A DNA stretch of 64,000 nt from JANNVK01 sp031430435 (GTDB lineage: Bacteria > Acidobacteriota > Blastocatellia > Pyrinomonadales > Pyrinomonadaceae). Made by a program: the position numbers and the translations under genes. The notes below the pieces were generated by a model. That model was not told the DNA's origin, searched no databases, and saw nothing but the letters and a program-made list of their open reading frames with translations. Of this stretch, positions 43,924-51,385 are shown piece by piece (positions within the stretch are counted from its first letter, which is position 1; each line of letters starts with the position of its first letter). The DNA is taken from assembly GCA_031430435.1 (NCBI GenBank), contig JANPBM010000121.1, positions 124,001 through 188,000 on the forward strand, read 5' to 3'.

Positions 43924-44361
43924 TTAGATTCGACAACCGCCGCGTCTTTCGCTTGGGCTGTCGTTGTAATTTCGCACCATCGGTGCCGTGTCCATCGTGC
44001 AGTTATTGCACATTTCAAACCGCACCGTGTTTGGCTTTCCGCAACGTATGCAAGTTATCGGTTCGGTTAAGGCGATATGTTTGCAAGCGATTTTTCGATA
44101 ATTAAAATCTTCGCAAGGGCAAAAACTGAAATTCATAAATCGTCTGACTTCGTAAATCTCGCCGTCTGATTCGATTCGCCACCAATCAATGAAATTTTCG
44201 GAAATTCCGCATTCGATAATTTTCAAAGGTTTGGAAACTTTCAATCTTTCAAGTCCGCGTCCGAAATCTTCATCGCTTAATTCCCGTAAATCGAAATATG
44301 AAAAATGCGAAAGAATTTCGGCGGTTCGGTTTTCAAGAGTTTCAAAGGTCGGCGTGTCCAT
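43924..44361 (-). CDS. SWIM zinc-finger protein, 145 aa
   Basis: The SWIM motif CxC-xn-CxH is CPCEDFNYRKIACKH near residues 84-98. A second CxxC pair set, CIRCGKPNTVRFEMCNNC, near 105-122 adds a zinc ribbon. SWIM proteins bind DNA or protein partners, and in other organisms (SWS1/Shu2) they help RecA-type recombinases. The ATG overlaps the upstream TGA (TGATG), so I start at 44361 rather than the GTG one codon upstream. The neighbouring gene after it encodes the annealing protein. Confidence 0.75.
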   Translation of the reverse strand: MDTPTFETLENRTAEILSHFSYFDLRELSDEDFGRGLERLKVSKPLKIIECGISENFIDWWRIESDGEIYEVRRFMNFSFCPCEDFNYRKIACKHIALTEPITCIRCGKPNTVRFEMCNNCTMDTAPMVRNYNDSPSERRGGCRI

Positions 44362-44495
44362 CACACCGACTCCAAAGTATTTTTCGGGAATTTATGCTTA
44401 CATTTACGGCACACCCAAACTTCCGTTGCGGTTTGTTTGTCAACCCGTTGAACTAAACGCGGATTGTTTTTGCGGTTACATCGTTGGCAGTCCAT
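44361..44495 (-). CDS. Zinc-ribbon micro-protein between two SWIM genes, 44 aa
   Basis: The frame MDCQRCNRKNNPRLVQRVDK followed by QTATEVWVCRKCKHKFPKNT has two CxxC pairs 26 residues apart, a tiny zinc ribbon. Both ends overlap neighbouring genes: its ATG with the SWIM gene stop (TAATG) and its TGA with the next SWIM start (TGATG). That coupling supports expression. Confidence 0.75.
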   Translation of the reverse strand: MDCQRCNRKNNPRLVQRVDKQTATEVWVCRKCKHKFPKNTLESV

Positions 44496-45031
44496 TACAC
44501 TACCTCCGCATAAGTTTTATTGGCTTTGCTTACCGATAATCCGAAGAATCTGCTGACTAAAACTTCCGATTGATGTTTGCAAATTCGGCTTCGATTCTTA
44601 AAATCGCCGCATTCGCAATTTGCGTAAACTTTGCCGTCAATGGTTTTGAGCATTACGCGGTATTCGGATTTGTTATCGAGATTGACGACAACAAAAGTAT
44701 CGGGCTCAAAATCGTCATAAACTTCCAAGCGGTTATTTTCACCGCGTTTTAAGGCTTGCTTGAACTCTGTTTGACGGTCATTCAGACAAATCAAAAGCGT
44801 TTCCGATTTGACCGTTTTCGGTGAAAATCCGTAGTATTTCAATTTGTCTGTGTTCATTGTTTCGGCTGAACTTTGAAATTCAAAGTATCTTGTTTGACCG
44901 AAAATGCCCGTTTCAATTTCAAACTCGATTCGATATTGGTTGAATGTCGCTAAGTTGGTTATTCGGTAATTAATGACTTTGCGTTCGTTTCCGTGTTCGT
45001 TGATTAAAGTTGTTCCGTTTGTGATTACCAT
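44495..45031 (-). CDS. SWIM zinc-finger protein, first gene of the early leftward operon, 178 aa
   Basis: The C-terminal SWIM motif is CECGDFKNRSRICKH near residues 141-155, in a typical 'C.C.dF..r...CKH' setting; before it lies a beta-rich region (TFVVVNLDNKSEYRVMLKTI). A GGAG lies upstream of the ATG. It is the gene right after the early promoter at 45.1 kb and so is under operator A and B control. The role may be linked to DNA recombination, since a second SWIM gene and the annealing protein follow. Confidence 0.8.
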   Translation of the reverse strand: MVITNGTTLINEHGNERKVINYRITNLATFNQYRIEFEIETGIFGQTRYFEFQSSAETMNTDKLKYYGFSPKTVKSETLLICLNDRQTEFKQALKRGENNRLEVYDDFEPDTFVVVNLDNKSEYRVMLKTIDGKVYANCECGDFKNRSRICKHQSEVLVSRFFGLSVSKANKTYAEVV

Positions 45032-45086
45032 TGTTTTTTTCTCCGTTTTTCGGTTGATTGTTTTTGTTTTCTCAACCGTTAAAGAG

Positions 45087-45115
45087 ATTGTATAGTTTAA
45101 TTATACTTAAGTCAA
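45087..45115 (-). promoter_or_regulatory. Early leftward promoter (PL-like)
   Basis: On minus, TTGACT (45115-45110) and TACAAT (45092-45087) are separated by exactly 17 bp. Operator A (45090-45106) lies between and into the -10 box, so repressor binding would block RNA polymerase. It drives the SWIM/annealing/replication genes. Confidence 0.75.
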
Positions 45116-45138
45116 GCGGAAATATAATTTAATTCTAC
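45090..45138. promoter_or_regulatory. Operator pair A and B at the early promoter (OL-like)
   Basis: Site A, GTATAGTTTAATTATAC (45090-45106), is a 17-bp palindrome with one mismatched pair. Site B, ATATAATTTAATTCTAC (45122-45138), matches site D (45446-45462) in reverse complement at 16 of 17 positions. Centres are 32 bp apart. B lies in the last codons of the Cro-like gene. Confidence 0.7.
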
Positions 45139-45366
45139 ACTTTTAGGAAAAATTTTTGATTTAGTTTCATCTTTGACGATTTCATCGAATGAGACTTGAT
45201 ATAACTCTAAAATTTTAACTAAAACACGAATAGAAGGCTCGGAAACGCCTGTTTCGTAATGGCTTAGCTGACCTTTTGTGATGCCGAGTTTTTCTGCAAC
45301 AGCTTCTTGCGTCAACTCACCACGCAATATTTGCAATTTTTTTCCGTCAATGGAGCGTAATTTCAT
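45112..45366 (-). CDS. Cro-like XRE regulator, 84 aa
   Basis: From MKLRSIDGKKLQILRGELTQ the protein has the XRE helix-turn-helix EAVAEKLGITKGQLSHYETG and ends SVELNYISA. It is small, divergent to a longer XRE gene, and heads the leftward direction, like lambda Cro. The promoter TTGACA-N17-TATATT (45402-45374) places the transcript start at or within a base or two of the ATG, so the mRNA would be leaderless. The upstream in-frame ATG at 45402 lies in the promoter and is rejected. Which of the two XRE proteins maintains lysogeny is not certain. Confidence 0.8.
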   Translation of the reverse strand: MKLRSIDGKKLQILRGELTQEAVAEKLGITKGQLSHYETGVSEPSIRVLVKILELYQVSFDEIVKDETKSKIFPKSVELNYISA

Positions 45367-45373
45367 AATGAAA

Positions 45374-45426
45374 AATATAAATAATAATAAATCTTTTGTC
45401 AAATTAGATTATACACAAAATATAAT
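45374..45426. promoter_or_regulatory. Back-to-back divergent promoters sharing the -35 region
   Basis: Minus: TTGACA (45402-45397), 17 bp, TATATT (45379-45374). Plus: TTGTCA (45396-45401), 19 bp, TATAAT (45421-45426). The -35 boxes overlap almost fully on opposite strands, so polymerase can hold only one at a time, and operator C covers them. Confidence 0.6.
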
Positions 45427-45462
45427 TGCATTAGACAAAAACCGTGTAGAATTAAACTATAT
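45398..45462. promoter_or_regulatory. Tripartite operator C, E, D between divergent regulators (OR-like)
   Basis: Site C is GTCAAATTAGATTATAC (45398-45414), E is ATATAATTGCATTAGAC (45420-45436) and D is GTAGAATTAAACTATAT (45446-45462). D is 15/17 identical to site A in reverse complement. C and E are weaker (12/17 to A). Centre spacings are 22 and 26 bp. D ends one base before the GTG start of the CI-like gene. Confidence 0.65.
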
Positions 45463-45463
45463 T

Positions 45464-45871
45464 GTGGATATTACTTTTGGTGAATGGCTTCACCGTTTGC
45501 GTAAAGCCCAAGATTTAAGTCAAGACGATTTAGCATCACGTTCGCGTGTTACTAAGAGCTACATCAGCAAACTTGAAAAGAATCAAATAAATCAACCAAG
45601 ACTGCATCAAATTGAAAAAATTTGTAAAGCCTTGAATGTTTCATTTGACGAAGCTAAAAGGTTGCTTTTTATGCCGAAAGGTATCACACAAACCGAAACG
45701 CAAAAACTAGCCGAAAAACTCGCGTCAGGTGCTATGGCAAGCGGTTTCGATGATTTACACGATGAACAGCTTCGGGAAGATTTTCTGGCGGATATGCTGA
45801 CGATTGCGGAAAGTATGCTGAAAAGGAAATTGCAGGAACAGGAAAAAAGAAAAGAATCGGCGAAATCTTAA
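45464..45871 (+). CDS. CI-like XRE repressor, 135 aa
   Basis: The HTH is EWLHRLRKAQDLSQDDLASR with SRVTKSYISKLEKNQINQPR; the C-terminal half is helical (MASGFDDLHDEQLREDFLAD) and could mediate dimerisation. There is no LexA-like protease domain, so inactivation by a separate factor such as the ImmA/IrrE peptidase at 48.0 kb is plausible. I choose the GTG at 45464 because ATG at 45368 lies upstream of the plus promoter's -10 and the peptide before GTG is encoded by operator DNA. No clear Shine-Dalgarno precedes it. Confidence 0.75.
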   Translation: MDITFGEWLHRLRKAQDLSQDDLASRSRVTKSYISKLEKNQINQPRLHQIEKICKALNVSFDEAKRLLFMPKGITQTETQKLAEKLASGAMASGFDDLHDEQLREDFLADMLTIAESMLKRKLQEQEKRKESAKS

Positions 45872-45931
45872 TCAACAAAAATTTGTTAAAAATATCTGCC
45901 TGTTAAATTGTTTTGAATCGTTGCGATAAGA

Positions 45932-47221
45932 ATGAGTTTATTTAAACAACCCACAAAAGTTTTTATACGATGCCTGAAATGCACGTTTCTTAACGATGAA
46001 GACAGTCAATTTTGCGGCAGTTGCGGTTTCGGTGTTTCTGATTTACAGAAATTTCAATCGGCAGTGCAACAACAGACTGAATTAAACTCAAAACTTTACC
46101 GCCAAACTATTCAGCTTCAATCAGATATTGAAGAGTTGGAAATTAACAAAAAACGTCTTCAACAGCAAGTAACCGCATTAGACGAAGAAGCCAACATCCA
46201 ATCATTCGGTTTTTATAAACCTCGATACAATTTTGCCAATTCACAGATGTATCAAATCAAAATCGAGCAAATAAAAAATTCTCAAAAAGATATGATTCGC
46301 TACAAAACTGCGGCTGAATGTTTTACACAATGGACAGTTAATAATAGTGCCGTCGAAGGCAGGAAATCAATCAATCAAACACTTAAAATGATGCTTCGAG
46401 GTTTTAACGGAGAAGCTGACGCGGCAATTGCCAAAGCAAAATATAATAATGTTGAAGTAATGGAAAAAAGGATTTTGAAATCTTTTGAGACTATAAACAG
46501 TTTGGCGACCGTTCAGCAATGCTTTATCAATCAAGAGTATTTGAATTTGAAACTCAACGAGTTATATTTGGTTCACGAATACGAAGAAAAACTTTACGAA
46601 GAAAAAGAGGAACAAAGGCAAATTCGAGAGCAAATCCGAGAGGAAGAAAAAGCTCAACGCGATTTTGAAAAGGCTAAATTAGAAGCCGAAAAAGAAGAGC
46701 GAAGATACTTATCCGCATTAGAAAAAGCCAGAGAAGAGGTGCAAACTTTGGAAGGAATCAAACAAGAGAAAATGCTTGAACAAATCGCTTTGCTTGAACA
46801 AAAACTTTTTGAAGCCCAAACAAACAAAGAAAGGGCAATCTCAATGGCTCAGATGACGCGATCCGGCGTTGTTTATATTATTTCAAATCTTGGTTCATTT
46901 GGCGAAAATGTTTTCAAGATTGGGATGACTCGAAGGCTTGACCCAATGGATCGCGTCCACGAACTCGGTGATGCGTCTGTCCCGTTTAAGTTTGATGTTC
47001 ACGCTTTAATTTACAGCAGCAATGCACCTACGCTTGAAAATCAACTTCATAAAAGGTTTCAGTCTTTTAGAATCAATCAAATTAACAATCGAAAAGAATT
47101 TTTTAATGTTTCGCTTGGAGAAATTGCGATTGCCGTCAAAGAACTTCACGGTGAAATTGAATTTAATATGTCCGCTGAAGCGAAAGAATTTAGAACATCA
47201 ACAGCTTTCAGTAAAACTTAA
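45932..47221 (+). CDS. DUF4041-like protein with C-terminal GIY-YIG (T5orf172) domain, 429 aa
   Basis: Residues 14-31 hold a zinc ribbon (CLKCTFLNDEDSQFCGSC). Coiled coils flank a central domain (around FTQWTVNNSAVEGRKSINQT) of the DUF4041 kind, and residues about 215-305 are a long charged coil. The C-terminus is a T5orf172/MUG113 GIY-YIG-like nuclease: SGVVYIISNLGSFGENVFKI, GMTRRLDPMDRVHELGDA, then FKFDVHALIYS, ENQLHKRFQSFRIN. Such proteins are common in prophages and phage-defence loci; nuclease activity is inferred. It is expressed with the lysogeny genes. Confidence 0.8.
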   Translation: MSLFKQPTKVFIRCLKCTFLNDEDSQFCGSCGFGVSDLQKFQSAVQQQTELNSKLYRQTIQLQSDIEELEINKKRLQQQVTALDEEANIQSFGFYKPRYNFANSQMYQIKIEQIKNSQKDMIRYKTAAECFTQWTVNNSAVEGRKSINQTLKMMLRGFNGEADAAIAKAKYNNVEVMEKRILKSFETINSLATVQQCFINQEYLNLKLNELYLVHEYEEKLYEEKEEQRQIREQIREEEKAQRDFEKAKLEAEKEERRYLSALEKAREEVQTLEGIKQEKMLEQIALLEQKLFEAQTNKERAISMAQMTRSGVVYIISNLGSFGENVFKIGMTRRLDPMDRVHELGDASVPFKFDVHALIYSSNAPTLENQLHKRFQSFRINQINNRKEFFNVSLGEIAIAVKELHGEIEFNMSAEAKEFRTSTAFSKT

Positions 47222-47265
47222 AGCTGTTCATACCGTGGTATCGTTGTGTTTTGGAAGTTATTTTT

Positions 47266-47922
47266 ATGAAAATTGTTACAACTTTATTTTTGACTTTATT
47301 TGTCCAAATTATCGTGTTTAGTCAATCCGATAAACCGCAAGCAAATCAATGGAAAGAATTGATTTTAGATTCGACAACCGCAGATGAATCGATTGAAAAA
47401 TTCGGACAGCCGAAATATGACAAACCGAACGAAAAGGTAAAACTTTTTGAGATTGATCGATTATTGACAAAGCAATTAAAAGAAAAAAAGTGGCGAATAA
47501 TGAATTTCAAAAACATTCCCAATTCAAAAAATACGCTGTTGATTTTCAATAAAGATAATAAATTGGTCGTTATTCATTTTCAACCTTCGGGAGATTTAGC
47601 ACCGTCAACTTTTGTTTCGGCGTATGAGACACCGTTTAAGCCTTTGTTTTCAACTTTTGACCAAGCGTGGAATGAAAAAGACTTCTTACGCGACGGGAGC
47701 GGCAATGTTTACGCAAAAAGCTATCCGGTAACATACTCACTTTTGGCAACAACCGAAAAAAGTTTCATTTTAGGAATGGTCGGAAATGCAAGTTTCGGCG
47801 GAATGCTCAAAAAAGACTTAGGAATACCTGATTCAACGCTGACATATCCGGGCAAGATTATAGCGGTTGAACTTATCAGCAAAACGCTTGAGAACAAAGA
47901 TAATATTGATATGCTCAAATAA
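47266..47922 (+). CDS. Secreted protein of unknown function, 218 aa
   Basis: MKIVTTLFLTLFVQIIVFSQ is a signal peptide with cleavage near FSQS. The mature domain has a repeated beta pattern (LILDSTTADESIEKFGQPKY, NTLLIFNKDNKLVVIHFQPS) as in periplasmic proteins. GGAAG lies 8 bases before the ATG. It is cotranscribed in the lysogen region and ends at a terminator. It may be a lysogenic-conversion factor; no family recognised. Confidence 0.75.
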   Translation: MKIVTTLFLTLFVQIIVFSQSDKPQANQWKELILDSTTADESIEKFGQPKYDKPNEKVKLFEIDRLLTKQLKEKKWRIMNFKNIPNSKNTLLIFNKDNKLVVIHFQPSGDLAPSTFVSAYETPFKPLFSTFDQAWNEKDFLRDGSGNVYAKSYPVTYSLLATTEKSFILGMVGNASFGGMLKKDLGIPDSTLTYPGKIIAVELISKTLENKDNIDMLK

Positions 47923-47950
47923 TTTCAAGCCAAAAATAAACGCAAAACAG

Positions 47951-47977
47951 TCGGGCAAAACAAACGCCCGATTATTT
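47951..47977 (+). terminator. Rho-independent terminator of the lysogeny operon
   Basis: Stem TCGGGC / GCCCGA (47951-47956 and 47966-47971) with a 9-base loop is followed by TTATTTT on plus. Confidence 0.7.
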
Positions 47978-48016
47978 TCCTAAATCTTGTTTCACGCATA
48001 ACACTAACATCCGACT

Positions 48017-48505
48017 ATGGTTTTAATCTTCAAACGTTTGCAAGAATTTTTACCGAGCCTTAACAAACGCAAAATAACGTGGCGAATGATTATCCGAGCG
48101 TGTCGGAAAATCGGTGCGAAATTATTTTGCATTCCGCTCAAATTAGACGGTTATTTTATTCCCGAAACGCTTTCCGAATCAAATAAGCCCGAAATTTACG
48201 TCAACGCGAATTTGTCGGAAGATTTGCAAATTGCGACCGCAGTTCACGAAATGAAACACGCAATTTTCGACACAAATTTCAACTCGATATTATTTTCATA
48301 TCGCCAAGAATGGAGCTATGCGACAAACAAAATTATTTCCGAACGGCGAAAACACGAACTCGAAGCCTGTGCGATGGGAGCGATGGCTTTGATAACCGAA
48401 AGAAAACTTGAAAAAGCAACACGCGGTCTTTTCGATATTGATGATGAATTCATCGAACAAATTTGGAAAATTCGGCTTAGCGTCCGCGAAGTTTACGGAA
48501 TATGA
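48017..48505 (+). CDS. ImmA/IrrE-type metallopeptidase, 162 aa
   Basis: The zinc motif HExxH is AVHEMKHAIFD (His77, Glu78, His81), with a third acidic ligand likely in HELEACAMGAMALI near residue 113. This is the short IrrE/ImmA form used by mobile elements to cleave an XRE repressor and induce excision (as ICEBs1 ImmA cuts ImmR). Here the CI-like repressor lies 2 kb upstream on the same strand. The integrase follows after 6 bp, so the two are probably cotranscribed. Confidence 0.85.
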   Translation: MVLIFKRLQEFLPSLNKRKITWRMIIRACRKIGAKLFCIPLKLDGYFIPETLSESNKPEIYVNANLSEDLQIATAVHEMKHAIFDTNFNSILFSYRQEWSYATNKIISERRKHELEACAMGAMALITERKLEKATRGLFDIDDEFIEQIWKIRLSVREVYGI

Positions 48506-48511
48506 AAAATT

Positions 48512-49777
48512 ATGGCAGTCAAAGAATTAACCAAAGAAACTTTAGGGAAAACTAAGAGCGGCTGGACGTGGGACAAAAAACGCGGCGTTTGGTCAACGTG
48601 GCAGGTTGATACGCATTTTAACGGCGAACGGCACATCAGACGCGGCTTCAAATCCAAAAAGGAAACCGAAGATTACCTTGCACAATTGAAAATGCAGGAA
48701 AAGTTGAAAGACATCGGTGTCATCAAGCTGCTCAAATTCCCGAAAGTAAAAGATTTATTGGACAAGCATTCCGCAACTCTCGAAACTCCGAAAGCCATTT
48801 CCGCCACGGCGAGAATTTTCCCGAAATTTATCTCGATTCTGCCGTCGCCACATTTGACCATTGACGAATTGAAACGCAAACATTTCAAAGATTTTGCCGA
48901 TATCCGAATCGCCGAAGGCATCAAAGCCGAATCTGCCAACCGCGAAATCGGCGAAATTTCAGCGGCAATTCACAAAGCCGGCGATTACTACGAAAATCTT
49001 GAAAATTGGACAATTCCGGGCAATCTGATTTATCGTCCGAGTTTTGAACCGACCGAGCGGGACCGCGTTATTAATGCTGACGAACGCGGACGCTTGATTC
49101 AATTTTTATTGAGCGACAAATTAACCGGTGAGCGTGAAAAAGATTTTATTGCTCGACGACGTGCGGGGTTAGTTTTATATTTCGGATTATTGACAGGATT
49201 GCGGCACGGCGAACTTTGCGGATTGAAAAAGATAAATTTTGATCGTAATTTACGCAAACTTAAAGTCGAACGATTCAAAACCCGAAAAAAAGGCGTAGCA
49301 GTTACATTTTTCGAGCCGCTGACCGAAACGCAACTTTGGGTAATTACCGAAGCCGAAAAACTTTATCCGCACGGCGAATTCTTTTTCAGCGAACATGGAA
49401 AACTCCACAATAAAATTTATTCGACATTAAAACTGCATTGCGGTAAATTAGGAATTCCATACGGAAAAAATATCGAAAACGGATTCGTGCCGCACGATGC
49501 CCGACATACTTTTATTACTGTTTTGGAACACGGATCAGTTGACTCGTCAACGACGCGGAGCTTTTCAGGGCATTCAAAAGATGCGATGATGAAACGGTAT
49601 TCGCACGCTACGCAAGATTCACGAACGCGGGCGATGCAAATTATTGAAAATGAAATCGGACAAGGAAGTTCTAAAAGTACCGATGAAATGAAGCGGATTT
49701 ACGATTCAATTAAATCAGGTAAAATGACCCTAAATGAGTTCGAAAATACGGTGAAAGATTTATTGACGGTTTTTTAA
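48512..49777 (+). CDS. int: Tyrosine-type site-specific integrase, 421 aa
   Basis: The catalytic residues are visible: Arg231 in LLTGLRHGELCGL, His328 and Arg331 in PHDARHTFITV, His354 in FSGHSKDAMM and the nucleophile Tyr363 in KRYSHATQ. The N-terminal ~60 residues (WSTWQVDTHFNGERHIRRGF) resemble an arm-binding AP2-like domain, and the core-binding region follows. It directs recombination between the phage and the tRNA-Asn attachment site directly downstream. Confidence 0.95.
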   Translation: MAVKELTKETLGKTKSGWTWDKKRGVWSTWQVDTHFNGERHIRRGFKSKKETEDYLAQLKMQEKLKDIGVIKLLKFPKVKDLLDKHSATLETPKAISATARIFPKFISILPSPHLTIDELKRKHFKDFADIRIAEGIKAESANREIGEISAAIHKAGDYYENLENWTIPGNLIYRPSFEPTERDRVINADERGRLIQFLLSDKLTGEREKDFIARRRAGLVLYFGLLTGLRHGELCGLKKINFDRNLRKLKVERFKTRKKGVAVTFFEPLTETQLWVITEAEKLYPHGEFFFSEHGKLHNKIYSTLKLHCGKLGIPYGKNIENGFVPHDARHTFITVLEHGSVDSSTTRSFSGHSKDAMMKRYSHATQDSRTRAMQIIENEIGQGSSKSTDEMKRIYDSIKSGKMTLNEFENTVKDLLTVF

Positions 49778-49792
49778 CATTTATTTGTCCGT

Positions 49793-49818
49793 AAATGTCG
49801 CAAATGTCGCAAATGTCG
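49793..49818 (+). repeat. Three direct AAATGTCG(C) repeats, possible integrase arm sites
   Basis: AAATGTCG occurs at 49793-49800, 49802-49809 and 49811-49818, with an exact 9-bp period, between the integrase stop and the tRNA-Asn 3' end. The location suits arm-type integrase binding sites, but tandem copying by slippage is also possible. Confidence 0.5.
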
Positions 49819-49845
49819 TTTGATAAATTTACAATTTTAACCAAT

Positions 49846-49882
49846 AAAAATCGGCAAGCCACCGTATTTGTTGAACTTGCCG
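49846..49882 (-). terminator. Terminator downstream of tRNA-Asn
   Basis: On minus, CGGCAAG (49882-49876) and CTTGCCG (49858-49852) form a stem with a 17-base loop, followed by ATTTTTATT. It stops the tRNA transcript 14 bases after the tRNA 3' end. Confidence 0.65.
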
Positions 49883-49895
49883 AAATTAACTTTGA

Positions 49896-49967
<72 letters not shown>

Positions 49968-49995
49968 AAACACCTTTTTGCAAAGGCGAATAATT

Positions 49996-50024
49996 TTTAT
50001 ACCATTGTAAATATCATTTTGCAA
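49996..50024 (-). promoter_or_regulatory. Promoter of tRNA-Asn
   Basis: On minus, TTGCAA (50024-50019) and TATAAA (50001-49996) are 17 bp apart, placing transcript start about 20 bases before the tRNA 5' end. Confidence 0.65.
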
Positions 50025-50035
50025 ATTGCCGAAAA

Positions 50036-51385
50036 CTACTTTTGCAGAAAAATATCTTGATTGACCGCCGCCGGATTTCCCAAAACGATAAATTTCAGGT
50101 TTTTCATATACTTGGCGGAAACCGTTTTTACTTTTTCAGGCGTAATTTTTTTTACTTCGTCAAGAAAATTCAGCGAATTTTGCCAACCACCGCCGATTAG
50201 TTCATAACGCGCAAGTTCGGCGGCTTGGGCAGAGTTTGTTTCCTGTCCAATAAAATAAGTCGTCAAAAAACCGCCTGCAACACCCGATATTTCACTTTCG
50301 TCAACCGACTCGGCTTGCAGTCTTTTTATTTCGTTAAGCATTATGCCGATGCTTTGGTTTGCGTCAACCGCTGTAACATAAATATTTCCCGTATTTGCGC
50401 TCAACTCGTTCATATCGGCATTTGGAGCATACGATAAATTTCGTCTGACACGGACTTCTTCAAAAACTCTGCCCTGCAAAATTTTGGTGGCGACACGCAT
50501 CGCATAATAATCCGGATTGCTCGGATTCGGGGCGGAAAATTCGCCTTGAATATAATTTGTCGGCAAATCTCTCGGTGTAATACTTACGGTCGGAGTGCTG
50601 AAATTAATTTGCGGTAATGATTTTTCTTTGTAGTTTCCGCGCGGTAATGTTCCGAAAGATTTTGTAATTTTAGCTTTCAAATCGTTTGCATCGACATCAC
50701 CGACAATTACCAGCAACATTCCCGATGTTTGCATCATCCCTTTGTGATAAAGTCGCAATTTATCGATGTCTAAAGCACTTACGGTTTCAACTGAACCGCT
50801 CGGACTGTTTGCATACGGATGATTTTCAAACACGGTTTTATCTTTCAAAACTTGCAGATAACCTTCGGGATCATCGTTTTGACTTTGCAAACCTGTCAGA
50901 ATCAGTTCTTTTATTCGTCCGAAATCTTCGGTTGCAAACGCGGGATTCATCGCTATATCGGTAAAAATCTCCCATGAGCGTTCAAAATTTTGGCGAGTCG
51001 AGGCAAGCGAAAGAACCGAATAATCAAGCGATGCCCCACCGCCGATTTGACTTCCGGTTTTTGATAATTCTTTCCGCAAAATCGGACGCGAAAACTTTTT
51101 ACTGCCTTCCGAAGCGACGTTCAAAAGCAGGTTTTCGATTCCCGCGTTTTCTTTGGTAACGTTGCCGACACCGCCGCGAAAAAATATGTTTGCCGAAACG
51201 GTCGGACTCGATGCGCGTTTTTTGACGATAACTTTTAAACCGTTAATATCAAATTCCGTCACGAATTTTGCTTGCGTGTCTGCCTTTGCGGAAAACTGCG
51301 CGTCTGCCTCAAAGTACGCAAATATGAGTAACAGACAGCAAACGGCGGTTTTGAATTTCGGGTTTTGAATTTTGAATAGATACAT
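50036..51385 (-). CDS. M16 family peptidase-like subunit, catalytically degenerate, 449 aa
   Basis: It has the two-repeat M16 fold (VTEFDINGLKVIVKKRASSP, FRGGVGNVTKENAGIENLLL) but the zinc motif HxxEH is missing: the site reads ENAGIENLLLNV. The rest is conserved-looking (RRNLSYAPNADMNEL in the C-terminal half). The N-terminus has a membrane or signal segment (CCLLLIFAYFEADAQ). Degenerate M16 proteins pair with an active one, here the gene just upstream, whose stop overlaps its start. Likely a periplasmic heterodimer; substrate unknown. Confidence 0.88.
   Translation of the reverse strand: MYLFKIQNPKFKTAVCCLLLIFAYFEADAQFSAKADTQAKFVTEFDINGLKVIVKKRASSPTVSANIFFRGGVGNVTKENAGIENLLLNVASEGSKKFSRPILRKELSKTGSQIGGGASLDYSVLSLASTRQNFERSWEIFTDIAMNPAFATEDFGRIKELILTGLQSQNDDPEGYLQVLKDKTVFENHPYANSPSGSVETVSALDIDKLRLYHKGMMQTSGMLLVIVGDVDANDLKAKITKSFGTLPRGNYKEKSLPQINFSTPTVSITPRDLPTNYIQGEFSAPNPSNPDYYAMRVATKILQGRVFEEVRVRRNLSYAPNADMNELSANTGNIYVTAVDANQSIGIMLNEIKRLQAESVDESEISGVAGGFLTTYFIGQETNSAQAAELARYELIGGGWQNSLNFLDEVKKITPEKVKTVSAKYMKNLKFIVLGNPAAVNQDIFLQK

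Noticed and set aside
45278..45463. Longer N-terminus for the CI-like gene from upstream start codons
   Set aside because: It overlaps the divergent Cro-like gene and the promoters, and the added peptide is encoded by operator DNA (VELNYI appears because of the repeat).
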